Source of the DNA: Bacillota bacterium
Lineage (GTDB): Bacteria > Bacillota > Clostridia > Christensenellales > JAEXRW01
Length of the DNA: 64,000 bases
Assembly (NCBI GenBank): GCA_023454175.1
Contig: JAEXRW010000003.1
Span: 1-64,000, forward strand
Direction of reading: 5' to 3'
This document shows, in pieces, positions 52,136 through 62,296 of the stretch (position 1 is the stretch's first letter; each line of letters begins with the position of its first letter). Below the pieces are notes generated by a model, which did no database searches, was not told where the DNA came from, and saw nothing but the letters and a program-made list of their open reading frames with translations. A program made the position numbers and the translations under genes.

Positions 52136-53554
52136 TCAACCGCGTTGGTTGTCTGCTGTTGCGGCGTTTCGTGCCTGGATCTCTTCAACGGCTTTACGTT
52201 GTTCCTTCTCGGTGAATTTGTAGAAGAAAAGCGGGATGACGGACAGCAGGCATCCCGCCGCCGGCAGAAGGGTGATCGTAAAGAAGATACCATCCAGCAC
52301 CGGTTTCCCCGCGGCTTGGTTGGCTTGGAATCCTGCCAGCGTCAACACCCACATGACTAGAGAAATACTGATTGCTGCAATCAATTTGGTGATGAAAGTC
52401 TGCCCGGCAAAGCAGATGCCCTCGGCACGCTTCCCCGTCTTCCAGTCCGCGTAGTCCACCGTATCGCCGATCATGGCGGATTGCAGCACGAAAAAGAATC
52501 CGTTCGTCATACCGATGATCACATATGCGATATAGTCTATGATCATATTTGTATAGCCCATGAAGTAAAATCCGAGATATGCAGCGCCCCCGATGATGCT
52601 CGTTACGATATAGATGTTCCTTTTGCTGAACCGTCTGGTAAGCAGCGGCGTGATAAGGATCGCAGCTATGATCCCTGCGAATGTCAGCGCGCCCAGTTCC
52701 GTGAAATGTTTGTCGTCCCCCAGGTTGTACTTTGCAAAATACGTCCCCGATACCTGCGCCAGCATCCGGGTCGTTCCCAGTAGGCCGGAAAGAAGCAGGA
52801 GCAGCAGGGGCCTATTTTTGGCGATAATCCTGAAGTTGTCTGTGAATGAAGTCCGCTCGGCGTTCTGCGGCGCCCGTTCCCGCGTTTTCTTAAATGCCAG
52901 CAGTATCAGTACCGCGGCTATAACCGAGATGATGACCGCCGTCCAGAAGTACCCCTGCTGGTCCACGGATTGTTTGAGTTCGGGAGTCAATCCTTTTACG
53001 ATCTCCGATTCCTTCCCAATAGATCCGAGCCAATCCTTTGCATACGGGATGCCCATCATCGCTACAGCAGCGCCCACCATGGTCAGTAAGCGGGTAAGTG
53101 AAATGAGGTTCGTTCGTTTCTGCGTATCCGCAGTCATTGCGGCGGAGAGCCCCCAGTACGGCACGTCGTTGAATGAATAGATGGTCCCCCATAAGAAATA
53201 AGTAATGAATGCATACACGAGCTTCATCGTATCGCTCATCTGGGGCGTTGTGAATGTCAATACGGTGAATATGGCCAGCGGCAGCGGGCTGAAAAGCAGG
53301 TAAGGTCGCAGTTTTCCCCAGCGTGTCCGTGTCCGGTCCACGACCACGCCCGTGATCGGGTCTATCACGGCGTCCCAGAACCTCGCCACCAGCATCAATA
53401 CGCTGACAGCGGCTGTACTGATCCCGAATACATCGGTATAGAAAATTGGTAAAAACGTCGATGACAGCATGTAGACCATGTTTTGCCCCAGCCCGGCCGT
53501 GCCGTAAAATAGCATCTCGCCCAGGCGGAGCCCCTGTTTGTTCTCCTCGTTCAT
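52136..53554 (-). CDS. GPH-family sugar:cation symporter
   Basis: The 472-residue protein is a MelB-like glycoside-pentoside-hexuronide symporter with about 12 membrane segments (FYGTAGLGQNMVYM, RFWDAVIDPITGVVVDRTRT, RWGKLRPYLL, DVPYWGLSAAMT). It imports a galactoside with Na+ or H+. The ATG at 53554 follows GGGAG by 8 bases. It is a tandem paralogue of the next gene in the lac/gal operon. Confidence 0.93.
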   Translation of the reverse strand: MNEENKQGLRLGEMLFYGTAGLGQNMVYMLSSTFLPIFYTDVFGISTAAVSVLMLVARFWDAVIDPITGVVVDRTRTRWGKLRPYLLFSPLPLAIFTVLTFTTPQMSDTMKLVYAFITYFLWGTIYSFNDVPYWGLSAAMTADTQKRTNLISLTRLLTMVGAAVAMMGIPYAKDWLGSIGKESEIVKGLTPELKQSVDQQGYFWTAVIISVIAAVLILLAFKKTRERAPQNAERTSFTDNFRIIAKNRPLLLLLLSGLLGTTRMLAQVSGTYFAKYNLGDDKHFTELGALTFAGIIAAILITPLLTRRFSKRNIYIVTSIIGGAAYLGFYFMGYTNMIIDYIAYVIIGMTNGFFFVLQSAMIGDTVDYADWKTGKRAEGICFAGQTFITKLIAAISISLVMWVLTLAGFQANQAAGKPVLDGIFFTITLLPAAGCLLSVIPLFFYKFTEKEQRKAVEEIQARNAATADNQRG

Positions 53555-53599
53555 ATCAACGGCTCCCAAAGTCATTATACTGGATAATGGCCCGCTTCA

Positions 53600-55024
53600 T
53601 TATAATGCATGTTCCACACTTTCCGGCATGGAGCCCTCGCGGGCGTTGATCTCTTCCACGGCCATCTTCTGTTGCTTCTCGGTGAATTTGTAGAAGAAAA
53701 GCGGGATGATGGAGAGTGCGCACCCGATGGCGGGCAGCAGCGTGATGGTCATGAAGATACCGTCCTTTACTGCGGGCGTGGCCTGGGCGTTGGCCTGGAA
53801 GGCCGTGGCGGCCAGTACCCACATCACTGCGGCGTTGCTGAGGCCAGCCGTCACCTTGGTGATGAATGTCTGCCCGGCAAAGCAGATCCCCTCCGCGCGC
53901 TTCCCTGTCTTCCATTGCAGGTAGTCCACGGTATCCCCGATCAGGGCCGTCTGCAGCACGGTGAAGATCCCGCTGCTCAGGCCTATCAGCACATATGCGA
54001 CGGCATTCAGGATCCCGCTAGAGTATCCGATGAAGTAGAAGGCAAATGACACTACAGCTCCGAATATGTTGCCGGCGATATAGATGTTTCGCTTCGAAAA
54101 CCGTTTTGTCAAAAGCGGCAGCAGCGCCATGGCCACGACCATGCCCCCGAGGTTCAGGGCCGCCAGCAGTGTCAGTGCGCCTTCGTCGCCCAGGTTGTAT
54201 TTGGCGAAATAGATGCCTGCAAAGCCTACGGTGTTCATCGTCGCCCCCAGCAGGCCTGAAAGCAGGAGCAGGAGCAATGGCTTGTTTTTCCCCACCAGTT
54301 TCAGCGTTTCCATCAGTTTTGGCCGTTCTGCGTTCTGGGTCGCGCGCTCCCTGGTTTTGAAGAAGGCCAGCGTGAGCAGCACGCAGCCCACCACGGTCAG
54401 GATGATCGCCACCCAGAAATATCCCTGCCGGTTCATGGCTGCCTGTAATTCGGGTGTTGCGCCTTGTATCGCTTCCGGGCTGTATCCCATGCCGCTGAAA
54501 AGGGGCAGGATCTGCGGCATCAATACATAGACTGAGGCGATGCCCAGCATCGTGAGGATCCGGGTGAAGCTGATGAGTTTCGCGCGTTTCTGCGTGTCGG
54601 CGGTCATCGCGGCAGAGAGCCCCCAGTACGGCACGTCGCAGGCCGAGTAGATCGTTCCCCACAGCAGGTACGTCACGTATGCATAGACCAGTTTCATCGT
54701 GTCGTTGAGCTGCGGGGCGCTGAATGTCAGGATCGTGAAGACAGCCAGCGGGATGGGGGCGAAAAGGAGGAATGGACGCAGTTTTCCCCATCGCGAGCGC
54801 GTCCTGTCCACGATGGTTCCCATGATGGGGTCCATGACGGCGTCCCAGAATTTTGCCACCAGCATCAATGTCCCGGCTGCGGCGGCAGTCAGTCCGAAAG
54901 CGTCGGTGTAGAAATTGTTGAGGAAGTAAAAGGACAGGGCATAGATGATATTCTGCCCGAATCCCGCCACCCCGTAGGCGATGATCTCCTGCGTTCGCAG
55001 TTCCTTGATGTCTTTTTCACGCAT
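53600..55024 (-). CDS. GPH-family sugar:cation symporter (paralogue)
   Basis: The 474-residue protein is closely related to the downstream symporter through its length: the same RFWDAV/KFWDAVMDP cation-site region, RSRWGKLRPFLLF and WKTGKRAEGICFAGQTFITK near the C-terminus. The pair may separate lactose from galactose or other galactosides. It begins 16 bases after the beta-galactosidase stop. Confidence 0.93.
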   Translation of the reverse strand: MREKDIKELRTQEIIAYGVAGFGQNIIYALSFYFLNNFYTDAFGLTAAAAGTLMLVAKFWDAVMDPIMGTIVDRTRSRWGKLRPFLLFAPIPLAVFTILTFSAPQLNDTMKLVYAYVTYLLWGTIYSACDVPYWGLSAAMTADTQKRAKLISFTRILTMLGIASVYVLMPQILPLFSGMGYSPEAIQGATPELQAAMNRQGYFWVAIILTVVGCVLLTLAFFKTRERATQNAERPKLMETLKLVGKNKPLLLLLLSGLLGATMNTVGFAGIYFAKYNLGDEGALTLLAALNLGGMVVAMALLPLLTKRFSKRNIYIAGNIFGAVVSFAFYFIGYSSGILNAVAYVLIGLSSGIFTVLQTALIGDTVDYLQWKTGKRAEGICFAGQTFITKVTAGLSNAAVMWVLAATAFQANAQATPAVKDGIFMTITLLPAIGCALSIIPLFFYKFTEKQQKMAVEEINAREGSMPESVEHAL

Positions 55025-55039
55025 CCCGGTTCCCCCCTG

Positions 55040-58000
55040 TTATTTGTGTATCGTATGAATACGGAAGTGCAGTGTATGCGGTCTGTTTTTCAGTAGCTTG
55101 TATTCCTTTTTGGTGTTTACATACCATGGCATGTCTCCCCCGATCCCCCGCTGTCCCCCGTCGATATGGACGATGGAATAGGGCAGCCTGCCCAGTGCAT
55201 GTACATGTGTTGCTGCTTCCAGCATTTCCACGGTGTATGGATGGATCGAGCATTCGAAGGGTTTTTCCAGCGCTTCAAACCGGAGTCCGCCGCATTCCCC
55301 GGTGACTTCCATAGATCGCGCATCCGTGCGGTTGCCGTTCTCCTGCGGGTGCAGGTAATCGTGGAGGAAGTCCTCCGCCCCGCCTTTCCACAGTCCCAGC
55401 ACCGCGCCCTGGCAGCGGTCGCTGTAGTTTTCCTGCGGCCCCCGAGCGTACATACGCACGTGGTCCATCCCTTCTGCCATCGGGACGGCAAAACCGTATC
55501 GCTCCATGTCGTGCGCCGGGATGACCTCCATGCCCATATCGATTGTACCGTCTGGATGGATCGTGATACCGGTGGAAAGTTTGCGTACGCACGGCATGCT
55601 CCACCGGGTCTTGATTGTAACAGTTTCACCGCTTTGTGAAGTGACTATCTTGACTGGATGTAACTTGCGCATCGCGTCCCGCCACCGGTATACGCCCAGT
55701 ATCCTGCGCAATACCCCGTCCGGCACCGATAGGAAGCTGTCGTTGTCCGTCTGTGCGCGGTGTAGGCAAGGCCGGACGCCCCCATGAAGGAGTTCCCTGC
55801 CCGCCGTTTGGATGGATGTGATGGCGCCTTCCGCCTTGGAGTAGGTGATCACGCTCTCCCCCGCGGTTATTGTTATATGGCTTTCGTCTACTTGCACGTT
55901 TGTTTTGCCGCCTGTGTCTTTCGGGATCCCCGGGATTTCCCTTTTCTGTACGGCTCTTTGTGCTTTACCGATGGTATGCCCCGCCTCATGCCATAGGCCT
56001 GGTTCCGGCAGGGTGATGGCTGCCGTCAGCGTGATCTCACCCTTCACTTCGGGTATTTCAGCCGGATATGGTGTGCTCCATTTTATACCCGGTCCGATGG
56101 AGGGCAGTACGGTCGTTCCTGACTGGATGGGGTTCCCTTCGTTCTCGTAGCGCCAGTCCATGTGCATGCCCTGGAGGTCGGTGAAAAGGTATCTGTTTTC
56201 GATCGCGATCCCGTTATCTTGAATACATAGCTGAACGGGCGCGTGCACATGTTTCACCTCATGCAGCGCGGGGTTGGGGGTCCGGTCCCCCCGGACGATC
56301 CCGTTGAAGCAGAAGGAGCCGTCGTTCGGTTTGTCGCCGAAGTCCCCTCCGTATGCCCACATCTCCCTGCCGTCCTCCAGTTTCCGGCGGATCCCCTGGT
56401 CGGCGAAGTCCCAGATGAATCCTCCGGCGATCCGGTCGTATTTGCGGTAGATATCCCAGTATTCCCGGAAATTACCCAGGCTGTTCCCCATGCAGTGTGC
56501 ATACTCGCATTGCAGGTATGGCCTGTCCCGCAGCTTCCTTGCGCTTACCCGGTCCCCCGGCGTGTTGAATGTGTTCATGCCGATGAGGATGGATCTTCCC
56601 CGCCCGATCTTTTCCGCAGCCCTGGGCGAGTTGTACATCCCCGAGAGGACGTCGCTCGCATGAAAGGAGTGGTCGCATTCATAGTGTACCGGCCTGGTCG
56701 GGTCCAGTTTTTTAGTCAGATCGTACATCGCCCGGAATATGCTTCCCTTGCCGGATTCGTTTCCCAGGCTCCAGAAGATGATACACGGGTGGTTGCGGTG
56801 GTTGCGTACCATCGTTTCCATCCTGTCCAGGCACTGTGCCTTCCATTCCGGCTTGCTCCCCGGGATAAACCGGGCTAGCCCGTGTGTCTCCAGGTTGCAC
56901 TCGCTCATCACCAGCATCCCGTATTGGTCGCACAGGTCGTAGAATTGCCGCGAATTCGGGTAATGGCTGGTGCGTATGGCGAAGATGTTGTTTTGTTTCA
57001 GCAGGCGTATGTCGCCCTCCGTGATATCCGGCGGCACGGCGTGCCCGTGGTCGGGGTGAAATTCATGGCGGTTCACGCCGCATATCTTAAGGGGTTTTCC
57101 GTTGAGCAGGAGCTTTTCCTTTTGGATCTCGATGCTGCGCAGGCCGATATTCCCGGCCCGTATATCCAATACCCCCGTATCATCCTCCAGCTGCAATATC
57201 AGCCTGTAGAGGTTGGGGTATTCATGGCTCCAGAGCGTGGGCTTTTCCACATGGATGGAATGTGTTACCCTTTTCGGTCCCGTGCCCTCGCTCAAATAGT
57301 GGGTCTCCCGGGCTGTTTCCGCCCCTTCGGGATCCAGCAGCAGGATGGAAAGCCTGGCGTTGTGCATGGCTGTATCGCCTGCAGTGATTTCCGATCTGAT
57401 CTGCAGCGTGGCCTGTTCGAATGCGTCCGTGAAATGGCAGGTGGCAAACCAGTCGAATATCTGTGTTTTGGGGTATGACACGAGCAGCACCTCGCGGAAG
57501 ATCCCCGAAAGCCGCCACATGTCCTGGTCCTCCAGGTAGCTGCCCGCGCAGTACCGGTTGACTTTGACGGCAATCAGGTTTTCTCCTGTTTGGATATATG
57601 GGGTGATGTCAAATTCCGCGGGTGAAAAGCTGTTTTGCCAGCATCCCGTGAATTGCCCGTTCACCCACACCTCGCCCGCGCTGTTGACCCCGGCGAAATG
57701 CAGGACCGTCCTTCTGCCCGTGAATTCCGTAGGGACTGTGAATGTTCGCCTGTAACACCCAACGGGGTTTTGCCCGGGATGGATATGCGGTATTTTGGCT
57801 TTGTTTTTGGTTTCCATGGCATAAGGGTACTTCATGTTGGTATAGATAGGCGTGTCGTATCCCTGGATCTGCCAGTTGGACGGCACGGGGATTCGGTCCC
57901 ATGCGGCATCGTCAAAGCCGGGCATATGGAAATCTTCCGGCGCTTCATTCACGGATGGGGCAAAATGGAACTTCCATTTTCCGTCCAGGCTTTTCAGATA

Positions 58001-58123
58001 GCTGGCCGGTTCCTGCTGATTGATAGCTTCGTCCATGGATGGGTGAGGGAAACTGATCGCGTGGGGAGGCTCTCGGTTCGCATGGCACACCGTGACATCC
58101 TGCCAGAATGGTTTCTCGGGCAT
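55040..58123 (-). CDS. lacZ: GH2 beta-galactosidase (LacZ type)
   Basis: The 1027-residue enzyme hydrolyses lactose and related beta-galactosides. It has the five-domain LacZ layout, with acid/base Glu456 (LGNESGKG), nucleophile Glu540 (QCEYAHCMGN), LSGIFREV and NRHEFHPDHG in the core, and the C-terminal beta-galactosidase small-chain domain (ARGPQENYSDR). There is no signal peptide, so it acts in the cytoplasm on imported sugar. It is the first gene of the lac/gal operon. Confidence 0.97.
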   Translation of the reverse strand: MPEKPFWQDVTVCHANREPPHAISFPHPSMDEAINQQEPASYLKSLDGKWKFHFAPSVNEAPEDFHMPGFDDAAWDRIPVPSNWQIQGYDTPIYTNMKYPYAMETKNKAKIPHIHPGQNPVGCYRRTFTVPTEFTGRRTVLHFAGVNSAGEVWVNGQFTGCWQNSFSPAEFDITPYIQTGENLIAVKVNRYCAGSYLEDQDMWRLSGIFREVLLVSYPKTQIFDWFATCHFTDAFEQATLQIRSEITAGDTAMHNARLSILLLDPEGAETARETHYLSEGTGPKRVTHSIHVEKPTLWSHEYPNLYRLILQLEDDTGVLDIRAGNIGLRSIEIQKEKLLLNGKPLKICGVNRHEFHPDHGHAVPPDITEGDIRLLKQNNIFAIRTSHYPNSRQFYDLCDQYGMLVMSECNLETHGLARFIPGSKPEWKAQCLDRMETMVRNHRNHPCIIFWSLGNESGKGSIFRAMYDLTKKLDPTRPVHYECDHSFHASDVLSGMYNSPRAAEKIGRGRSILIGMNTFNTPGDRVSARKLRDRPYLQCEYAHCMGNSLGNFREYWDIYRKYDRIAGGFIWDFADQGIRRKLEDGREMWAYGGDFGDKPNDGSFCFNGIVRGDRTPNPALHEVKHVHAPVQLCIQDNGIAIENRYLFTDLQGMHMDWRYENEGNPIQSGTTVLPSIGPGIKWSTPYPAEIPEVKGEITLTAAITLPEPGLWHEAGHTIGKAQRAVQKREIPGIPKDTGGKTNVQVDESHITITAGESVITYSKAEGAITSIQTAGRELLHGGVRPCLHRAQTDNDSFLSVPDGVLRRILGVYRWRDAMRKLHPVKIVTSQSGETVTIKTRWSMPCVRKLSTGITIHPDGTIDMGMEVIPAHDMERYGFAVPMAEGMDHVRMYARGPQENYSDRCQGAVLGLWKGGAEDFLHDYLHPQENGNRTDARSMEVTGECGGLRFEALEKPFECSIHPYTVEMLEAATHVHALGRLPYSIVHIDGGQRGIGGDMPWYVNTKKEYKLLKNRPHTLHFRIHTIHK

Positions 58124-58398
58124 GGGATATCCCCCTTGAAAAATGTTTATAATTATGGGTTCAGGTGATTATTCGCCACTGGATGCCTTTGATCATTTTA
58201 CCATACAAATGGCTGATCTGCATTACGTTGTCCATTTGTTGTTTATGAAGATGTGCTCTATGCCGGGTGCAGTGAAGATTGGCAGGGTTTTGGCAATCAT
58301 TCCATATAGTTCATCCGGTTAACATCATTTACAAAGTGTAAAACCATAAATCCCTATGAACACTAACAATATTGGAATTTTGGTTAAGAGGTACAATT
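58124..58398. other. Divergent lacZ-gerB intergenic region
   Basis: This AT-rich 275-base region must hold the lacZ promoter (minus) and the forespore-type promoter of the ger operon (plus). I could not identify either with confidence, nor a catabolite-response element. Confidence 0.4.
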
Positions 58399-59493
58399 GT
58401 GCCAAACAGCATCACCAACCGGCAGATGGTCTTTATACTGTTTACCACCTTGACCACCATTACGTCTGTATCCATCGCCCAGGCTATGGCGCTGGGTGCG
58501 GGTACGGGGGCATGGATACCCATACTGCTTGTTTCCGTCGTGTTTGGGCTGGTCGCTGTCCTGATCGTGAAGCTGAATATGCTCTTCCCCGGCAAGGTGC
58601 TCTTTGATTACAGCGGCGAGTTGGTCGGCAAGCGTGTTGCGTATGTGATCGCCGTATTCTATATCCTCTACTTTCTGGTCGTTTCCACCTATCTTTGTAT
58701 CAGTTTCAGCCGGACGATCGCCCATAATTTCCTCCCCCAGACCCCGCAGTGGGCGGAGCTGGCTGTCGGTATACCCATATTTGGTTATATCGCCTATAAG
58801 GGTATTACCAATTTAGCACGCCTGTTTGAAGTGATCGGCCTGATCCTTCTTCTGGTGATGGTGCTGTTATATATCTTCATGCTGCTTCAGGGGCATATCA
58901 ATAATATCCTTCCTCTTTTTGATCCTTCCGACGTTCCCGAATACGCGTCTTCGGCCAAAGATCTTGTCGTTCCCTTCTTGGGCATGGAGATCCTCACCGT
59001 CATACCTTTTACGGCCGCCAACAGGAAGGCTTCGAAAGTGGCGTTTATTACCCTCATTGGCATCGGCGTATATTATGTTCTTGTGGTTTACGCATGTTTT
59101 GTCATGATCACCCCCGAAGAGATCGTGTATTACAAGGACCCGCTGATAGAATCGATGCATCTGGTGGAATTGAGGCCGATCCAATTCTTGAACCGGGTGG
59201 ATATCATCTACCTGACCATCGGCCTTGCCGGCGTCATTGCCGGCAAATCCATCGTGATTACTGCCGTCGTTGAGTATACCGCCAGGATTTTTACCAAAGC
59301 AAAACGTCTTTTTATCGTGGTGGGGGTATGTATTGCGGTTTTTGTCCTTTCGCTCTCCTTTGCGCATATGAAGGACTTCGACCCCCTTTTTGTAGGGGTC
59401 ATAAGCTGGGGCGGGCTTCCCGCGGCCGTTTTGATACCCCTTGTATTGTTTATCGTGGCGAAGGTGAAAAAACATGGCGGCAAAATGGGTTAA
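58399..59493 (+). CDS. gerB: Spore germination receptor subunit B
   Basis: The 364-residue protein is an amino-acid-permease-like GerAB family protein with about 10 membrane segments. It forms the ligand-sensing subunit of a germinant receptor in the inner spore membrane. The start is a GTG at 58399 with AAGAGG 7 bases upstream; a TTG at 58372 lacks a site. It is the first gene of the ger operon and overlaps gerC by 20 bases. Confidence 0.93.
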   Translation: MPNSITNRQMVFILFTTLTTITSVSIAQAMALGAGTGAWIPILLVSVVFGLVAVLIVKLNMLFPGKVLFDYSGELVGKRVAYVIAVFYILYFLVVSTYLCISFSRTIAHNFLPQTPQWAELAVGIPIFGYIAYKGITNLARLFEVIGLILLLVMVLLYIFMLLQGHINNILPLFDPSDVPEYASSAKDLVVPFLGMEILTVIPFTAANRKASKVAFITLIGIGVYYVLVVYACFVMITPEEIVYYKDPLIESMHLVELRPIQFLNRVDIIYLTIGLAGVIAGKSIVITAVVEYTARIFTKAKRLFIVVGVCIAVFVLSLSFAHMKDFDPLFVGVISWGGLPAAVLIPLVLFIVAKVKKHGGKMG

Positions 59494-60619
59494 AATGGTT
59501 ATATGCACCCTTGTTCTTCTGCTGTGTACAGGCTGCTGGGATTCGGTAGACCTGGATTCTCGTAGCCTTTTTACATCCTATATAGTGGATAAAACGGATA
59601 ACGGGTATGCCTTTTATGTGGAGATCGCGACGATCACGTCCAATCTGGTCAATCCGGCCCAGGAGCAGCAGCAGGGCCAGAAGCCCACGATCATCCGGTC
59701 TGAAGGCGCCACTTTTACAGAGGCCCGTGCCGACCTGGACAGGATCGTAGCCAAACCCCTTTTCCTGGGCGCCAACCAGGCCCTGCTCTTTACAGAGAGG
59801 ATGGCCCGTTCCGGCATAGAGGAGTATATGTACCGGGTCCGTGCCATGCCCGACTTCCGGAAAAGCGAGGATGTGGCGGTATTATTCGGCGACCCCAGGG
59901 AATTCCTGGATATCCAGCCCCAGAATGCCACCACGGTGGGTTTCGCAGTGGAGTATTCCATCCAGAATGATATTGATGAAGGCCACGGTTTCCATGTCAC
60001 GGCCGAGGATGTCCTGGAAAAGCTCTCTTCTTTCAATAATAAAGCCTTTCTGATGAAAACCCTTGCGGTGAAGGAGGGGCAGCCCGCCATCGTAGCCTAT
60101 GCGGTGTTCGATGGGGGCAAATGCCTCGGCTTTATCCCCAGGGAGGAAGGCCGGGGGATCGTTTATACGTACTCCCGCGCACTGGGCAGCAGGGCTCCGA
60201 ATTTTGATTATGTTGTTCCCTGGTCCGGCGGTATGGTGGCGGTAAGAGTAGAGCTGACGCAGAATGATATCAGCCCCTCTTATCGTGATGGGAAGGTATA
60301 TTTCGATCTGGAGTATCACTTTTATGTGGAGGAGCTTTATCCCTGGAACGCCAATCCTGTTACGGAAGCGGCGGTCCGGGAGATCAAAGGCGGGTTGAAA
60401 GCCATGTTGGAGGAGGATATTTGGAAGGCGGTCAATGCCTCGCAGAAAGATTTCGGCGTGGATTTCATGTCCTTCAGCGAGCCCTTCCGCATTTCATATC
60501 CCGATGCATATGAAAAAATGGACTGGAAAAGAGAGTTCCCGGGTGCAAAGTTCAGTTTGAAAGTCGTGATCGACCATTATACGTGCAAGGGATTCACGTA
60601 TGACCCCTACAATAGATGA
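59474..60619 (+). CDS. gerC: Spore germination receptor lipoprotein, Ger(x)C
   Basis: The 381-residue lipoprotein (lipobox LLCTGC, Cys21, then WDSVDLD typical for the family) belongs to the GerAC group, the outer lipoprotein subunit of the germinant receptor. The domain is full length. It overlaps gerB by 20 bases and abuts gerA. Confidence 0.93.
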   Translation: MAAKWVKMVICTLVLLLCTGCWDSVDLDSRSLFTSYIVDKTDNGYAFYVEIATITSNLVNPAQEQQQGQKPTIIRSEGATFTEARADLDRIVAKPLFLGANQALLFTERMARSGIEEYMYRVRAMPDFRKSEDVAVLFGDPREFLDIQPQNATTVGFAVEYSIQNDIDEGHGFHVTAEDVLEKLSSFNNKAFLMKTLAVKEGQPAIVAYAVFDGGKCLGFIPREEGRGIVYTYSRALGSRAPNFDYVVPWSGGMVAVRVELTQNDISPSYRDGKVYFDLEYHFYVEELYPWNANPVTEAAVREIKGGLKAMLEEDIWKAVNASQKDFGVDFMSFSEPFRISYPDAYEKMDWKREFPGAKFSLKVVIDHYTCKGFTYDPYNR

Positions 60620-60633
60620 CAGGAGAAAAAGCT

Positions 60634-62148
60634 ATGGGCATGACGCGCGCCAAATATGATGCGGTGGTCAATGAGATCAAATCAAAGAAACTGGATGTGT
60701 CCGAACGCACCATCCCCTATTGTGGCGGCACGCTGAAATTGTTGTACATTCGCCAGTTGGTGGATAAGGCTGCCTTGCAGGAATCCGTTATCAAACCGCT
60801 TGTGCAGTATTGCGCCGCCGGAAAAACGCCGCTGAAGGCGCAGTGTGTGATGGAGAGCGTTATCTATGCCGATTCCTGCCAGCTTGAGTCCGACTATGCG
60901 AGGGTGGAATACCATGTCTTGGGCGGCATGGTAGTGGTGCTTTTCAGCAATGATCCGCATTATATCGTGGCAAACCTCCGGGAGATACCCCAGCGTGCGG
61001 TTTCCCCGCCTGAGATCCTCTATTCCCTGCGTGCCCCAAAGGATGCGTTTGTGGAAAGTCTGGATACCAATCTCTCCCTTATCCGGTACCGGTTGAAGGA
61101 TAAGAACATGCGTATCGAATACATGGATGTGGGAGAAAGGACAAAGGATCGTGTGGCCGTCGTCTACATAGAGGATATCGCCAATTCGACTGCTGTAAAT
61201 GAGATAAAAAAGCGGATCGCTTCCATAAACGTCAGCGGCATCTATGAATCCGGGGAACTTGCGGCGGCGATTTTGAATAATCAAAAAGAAATGTTCAATC
61301 AGGTGGGGATACTGGAGCGTTCCGATAATGCCGTGGAGGATCTGCTGGAAGGCAAGGTTTTAGCCATGGTGGATGGCAGCCCCCTGGTCTTGTTTGCGCC
61401 TGTTGTCTTCGCGGAAGGACTGGCCGCATGTGATGACCGTTATGAAAATAGCTGGTTCGTCGTCTTTATGAAGATTCTCCGCTATATCGCCATATACATC
61501 GCTTTCACGGGCACGGCATATTACCTCGCTCTGGAGTCCTACTATCCTGATACCCTGTCGCCCACCTATATCGTCCAGTTCGCCATCATGCGTTCCCGTG
61601 CCCCTTTCAATGCATTCATTGCGGTTTTGATGGTGGAGTTCATGGTGGAATTGATGCGTGAAGCCATGCTTCGCGTACCCAAAAAGATCGGCCCCACGGT
61701 CGGCATCGTCGGCGGTATCATCATCGGTCAGGCGGCCGTTTCCTCGGGCTTCTTCACGCCCATTTTACTCATCATCACCGCTACATCCTTCCTTGCATCC
61801 TTCGCGATCCCCGATTTCACTATGATGAATACCTTCCGTGTCCTCAAATACCTCGTCATCGTTTTGACAGGCACGTTTGGGTTCTACGGGATGACCCTCT
61901 CACATGTTTTCATCCTTGCCAAGATGGTTTCGGTGAATAGTTTTGGCGTGCCCTTCATGGCCCCCTGGGCCCCGTTCAACCGGTATGATTTCTGGCGCAC
62001 ACTGACATTTAAAAAAAATTATACTCCCTGGCGTAAACAGTACCTGCGGAATAAGGATAATACGCAGATGCCTACAGGTTCGGATCAACCCCCGAACGCA
62101 CCGCCAAGGGACACCTACCATACGAACTTGCCTCCCTCAGACGGGTGA
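60634..62148 (+). CDS. gerA: Spore germination receptor subunit A
   Basis: The 504-residue protein is a GerAA/SpoVAF-family subunit: an N-terminal soluble domain (about 1-265, with RVAVVYIEDIAN) and a membrane domain of about five segments (RAPFNAFIAVLMVEFMVELMREA, KIGPTVGIVGGIIIGQAAV). GerA subunits oligomerise into the germination ion channel. The ATG at 60634 has AGGAG 8 bases upstream; an ATG at 60616 overlaps gerC but has no site. The C-terminal tail is Pro-rich. Confidence 0.95.
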   Translation: MGMTRAKYDAVVNEIKSKKLDVSERTIPYCGGTLKLLYIRQLVDKAALQESVIKPLVQYCAAGKTPLKAQCVMESVIYADSCQLESDYARVEYHVLGGMVVVLFSNDPHYIVANLREIPQRAVSPPEILYSLRAPKDAFVESLDTNLSLIRYRLKDKNMRIEYMDVGERTKDRVAVVYIEDIANSTAVNEIKKRIASINVSGIYESGELAAAILNNQKEMFNQVGILERSDNAVEDLLEGKVLAMVDGSPLVLFAPVVFAEGLAACDDRYENSWFVVFMKILRYIAIYIAFTGTAYYLALESYYPDTLSPTYIVQFAIMRSRAPFNAFIAVLMVEFMVELMREAMLRVPKKIGPTVGIVGGIIIGQAAVSSGFFTPILLIITATSFLASFAIPDFTMMNTFRVLKYLVIVLTGTFGFYGMTLSHVFILAKMVSVNSFGVPFMAPWAPFNRYDFWRTLTFKKNYTPWRKQYLRNKDNTQMPTGSDQPPNAPPRDTYHTNLPPSDG

Positions 62149-62172
62149 AATGCACCCGTTATGAGGTGAGGT

Positions 62173-62208
62173 GGCACTAGTGTGACCCGATAAGGGTCAC
62201 AATGTGCC
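62173..62208 (+). terminator. Hairpin after the ger operon
   Basis: TGTGACCC-GATAA-GGGTCACA with an outer GGCAC/GTGCC pair lies 25 bases after gerA. No T run follows, so it may be a weak terminator or leader hairpin for the next gene. Confidence 0.5.
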
Positions 62209-62296
62209 GGAAGGGGTGATAATGATAAAATGGGGATTGATTTCCAGTTTAATGGGTTCTTCCAAGTAAATAATAATCTAGGAAGGGATTGATATT

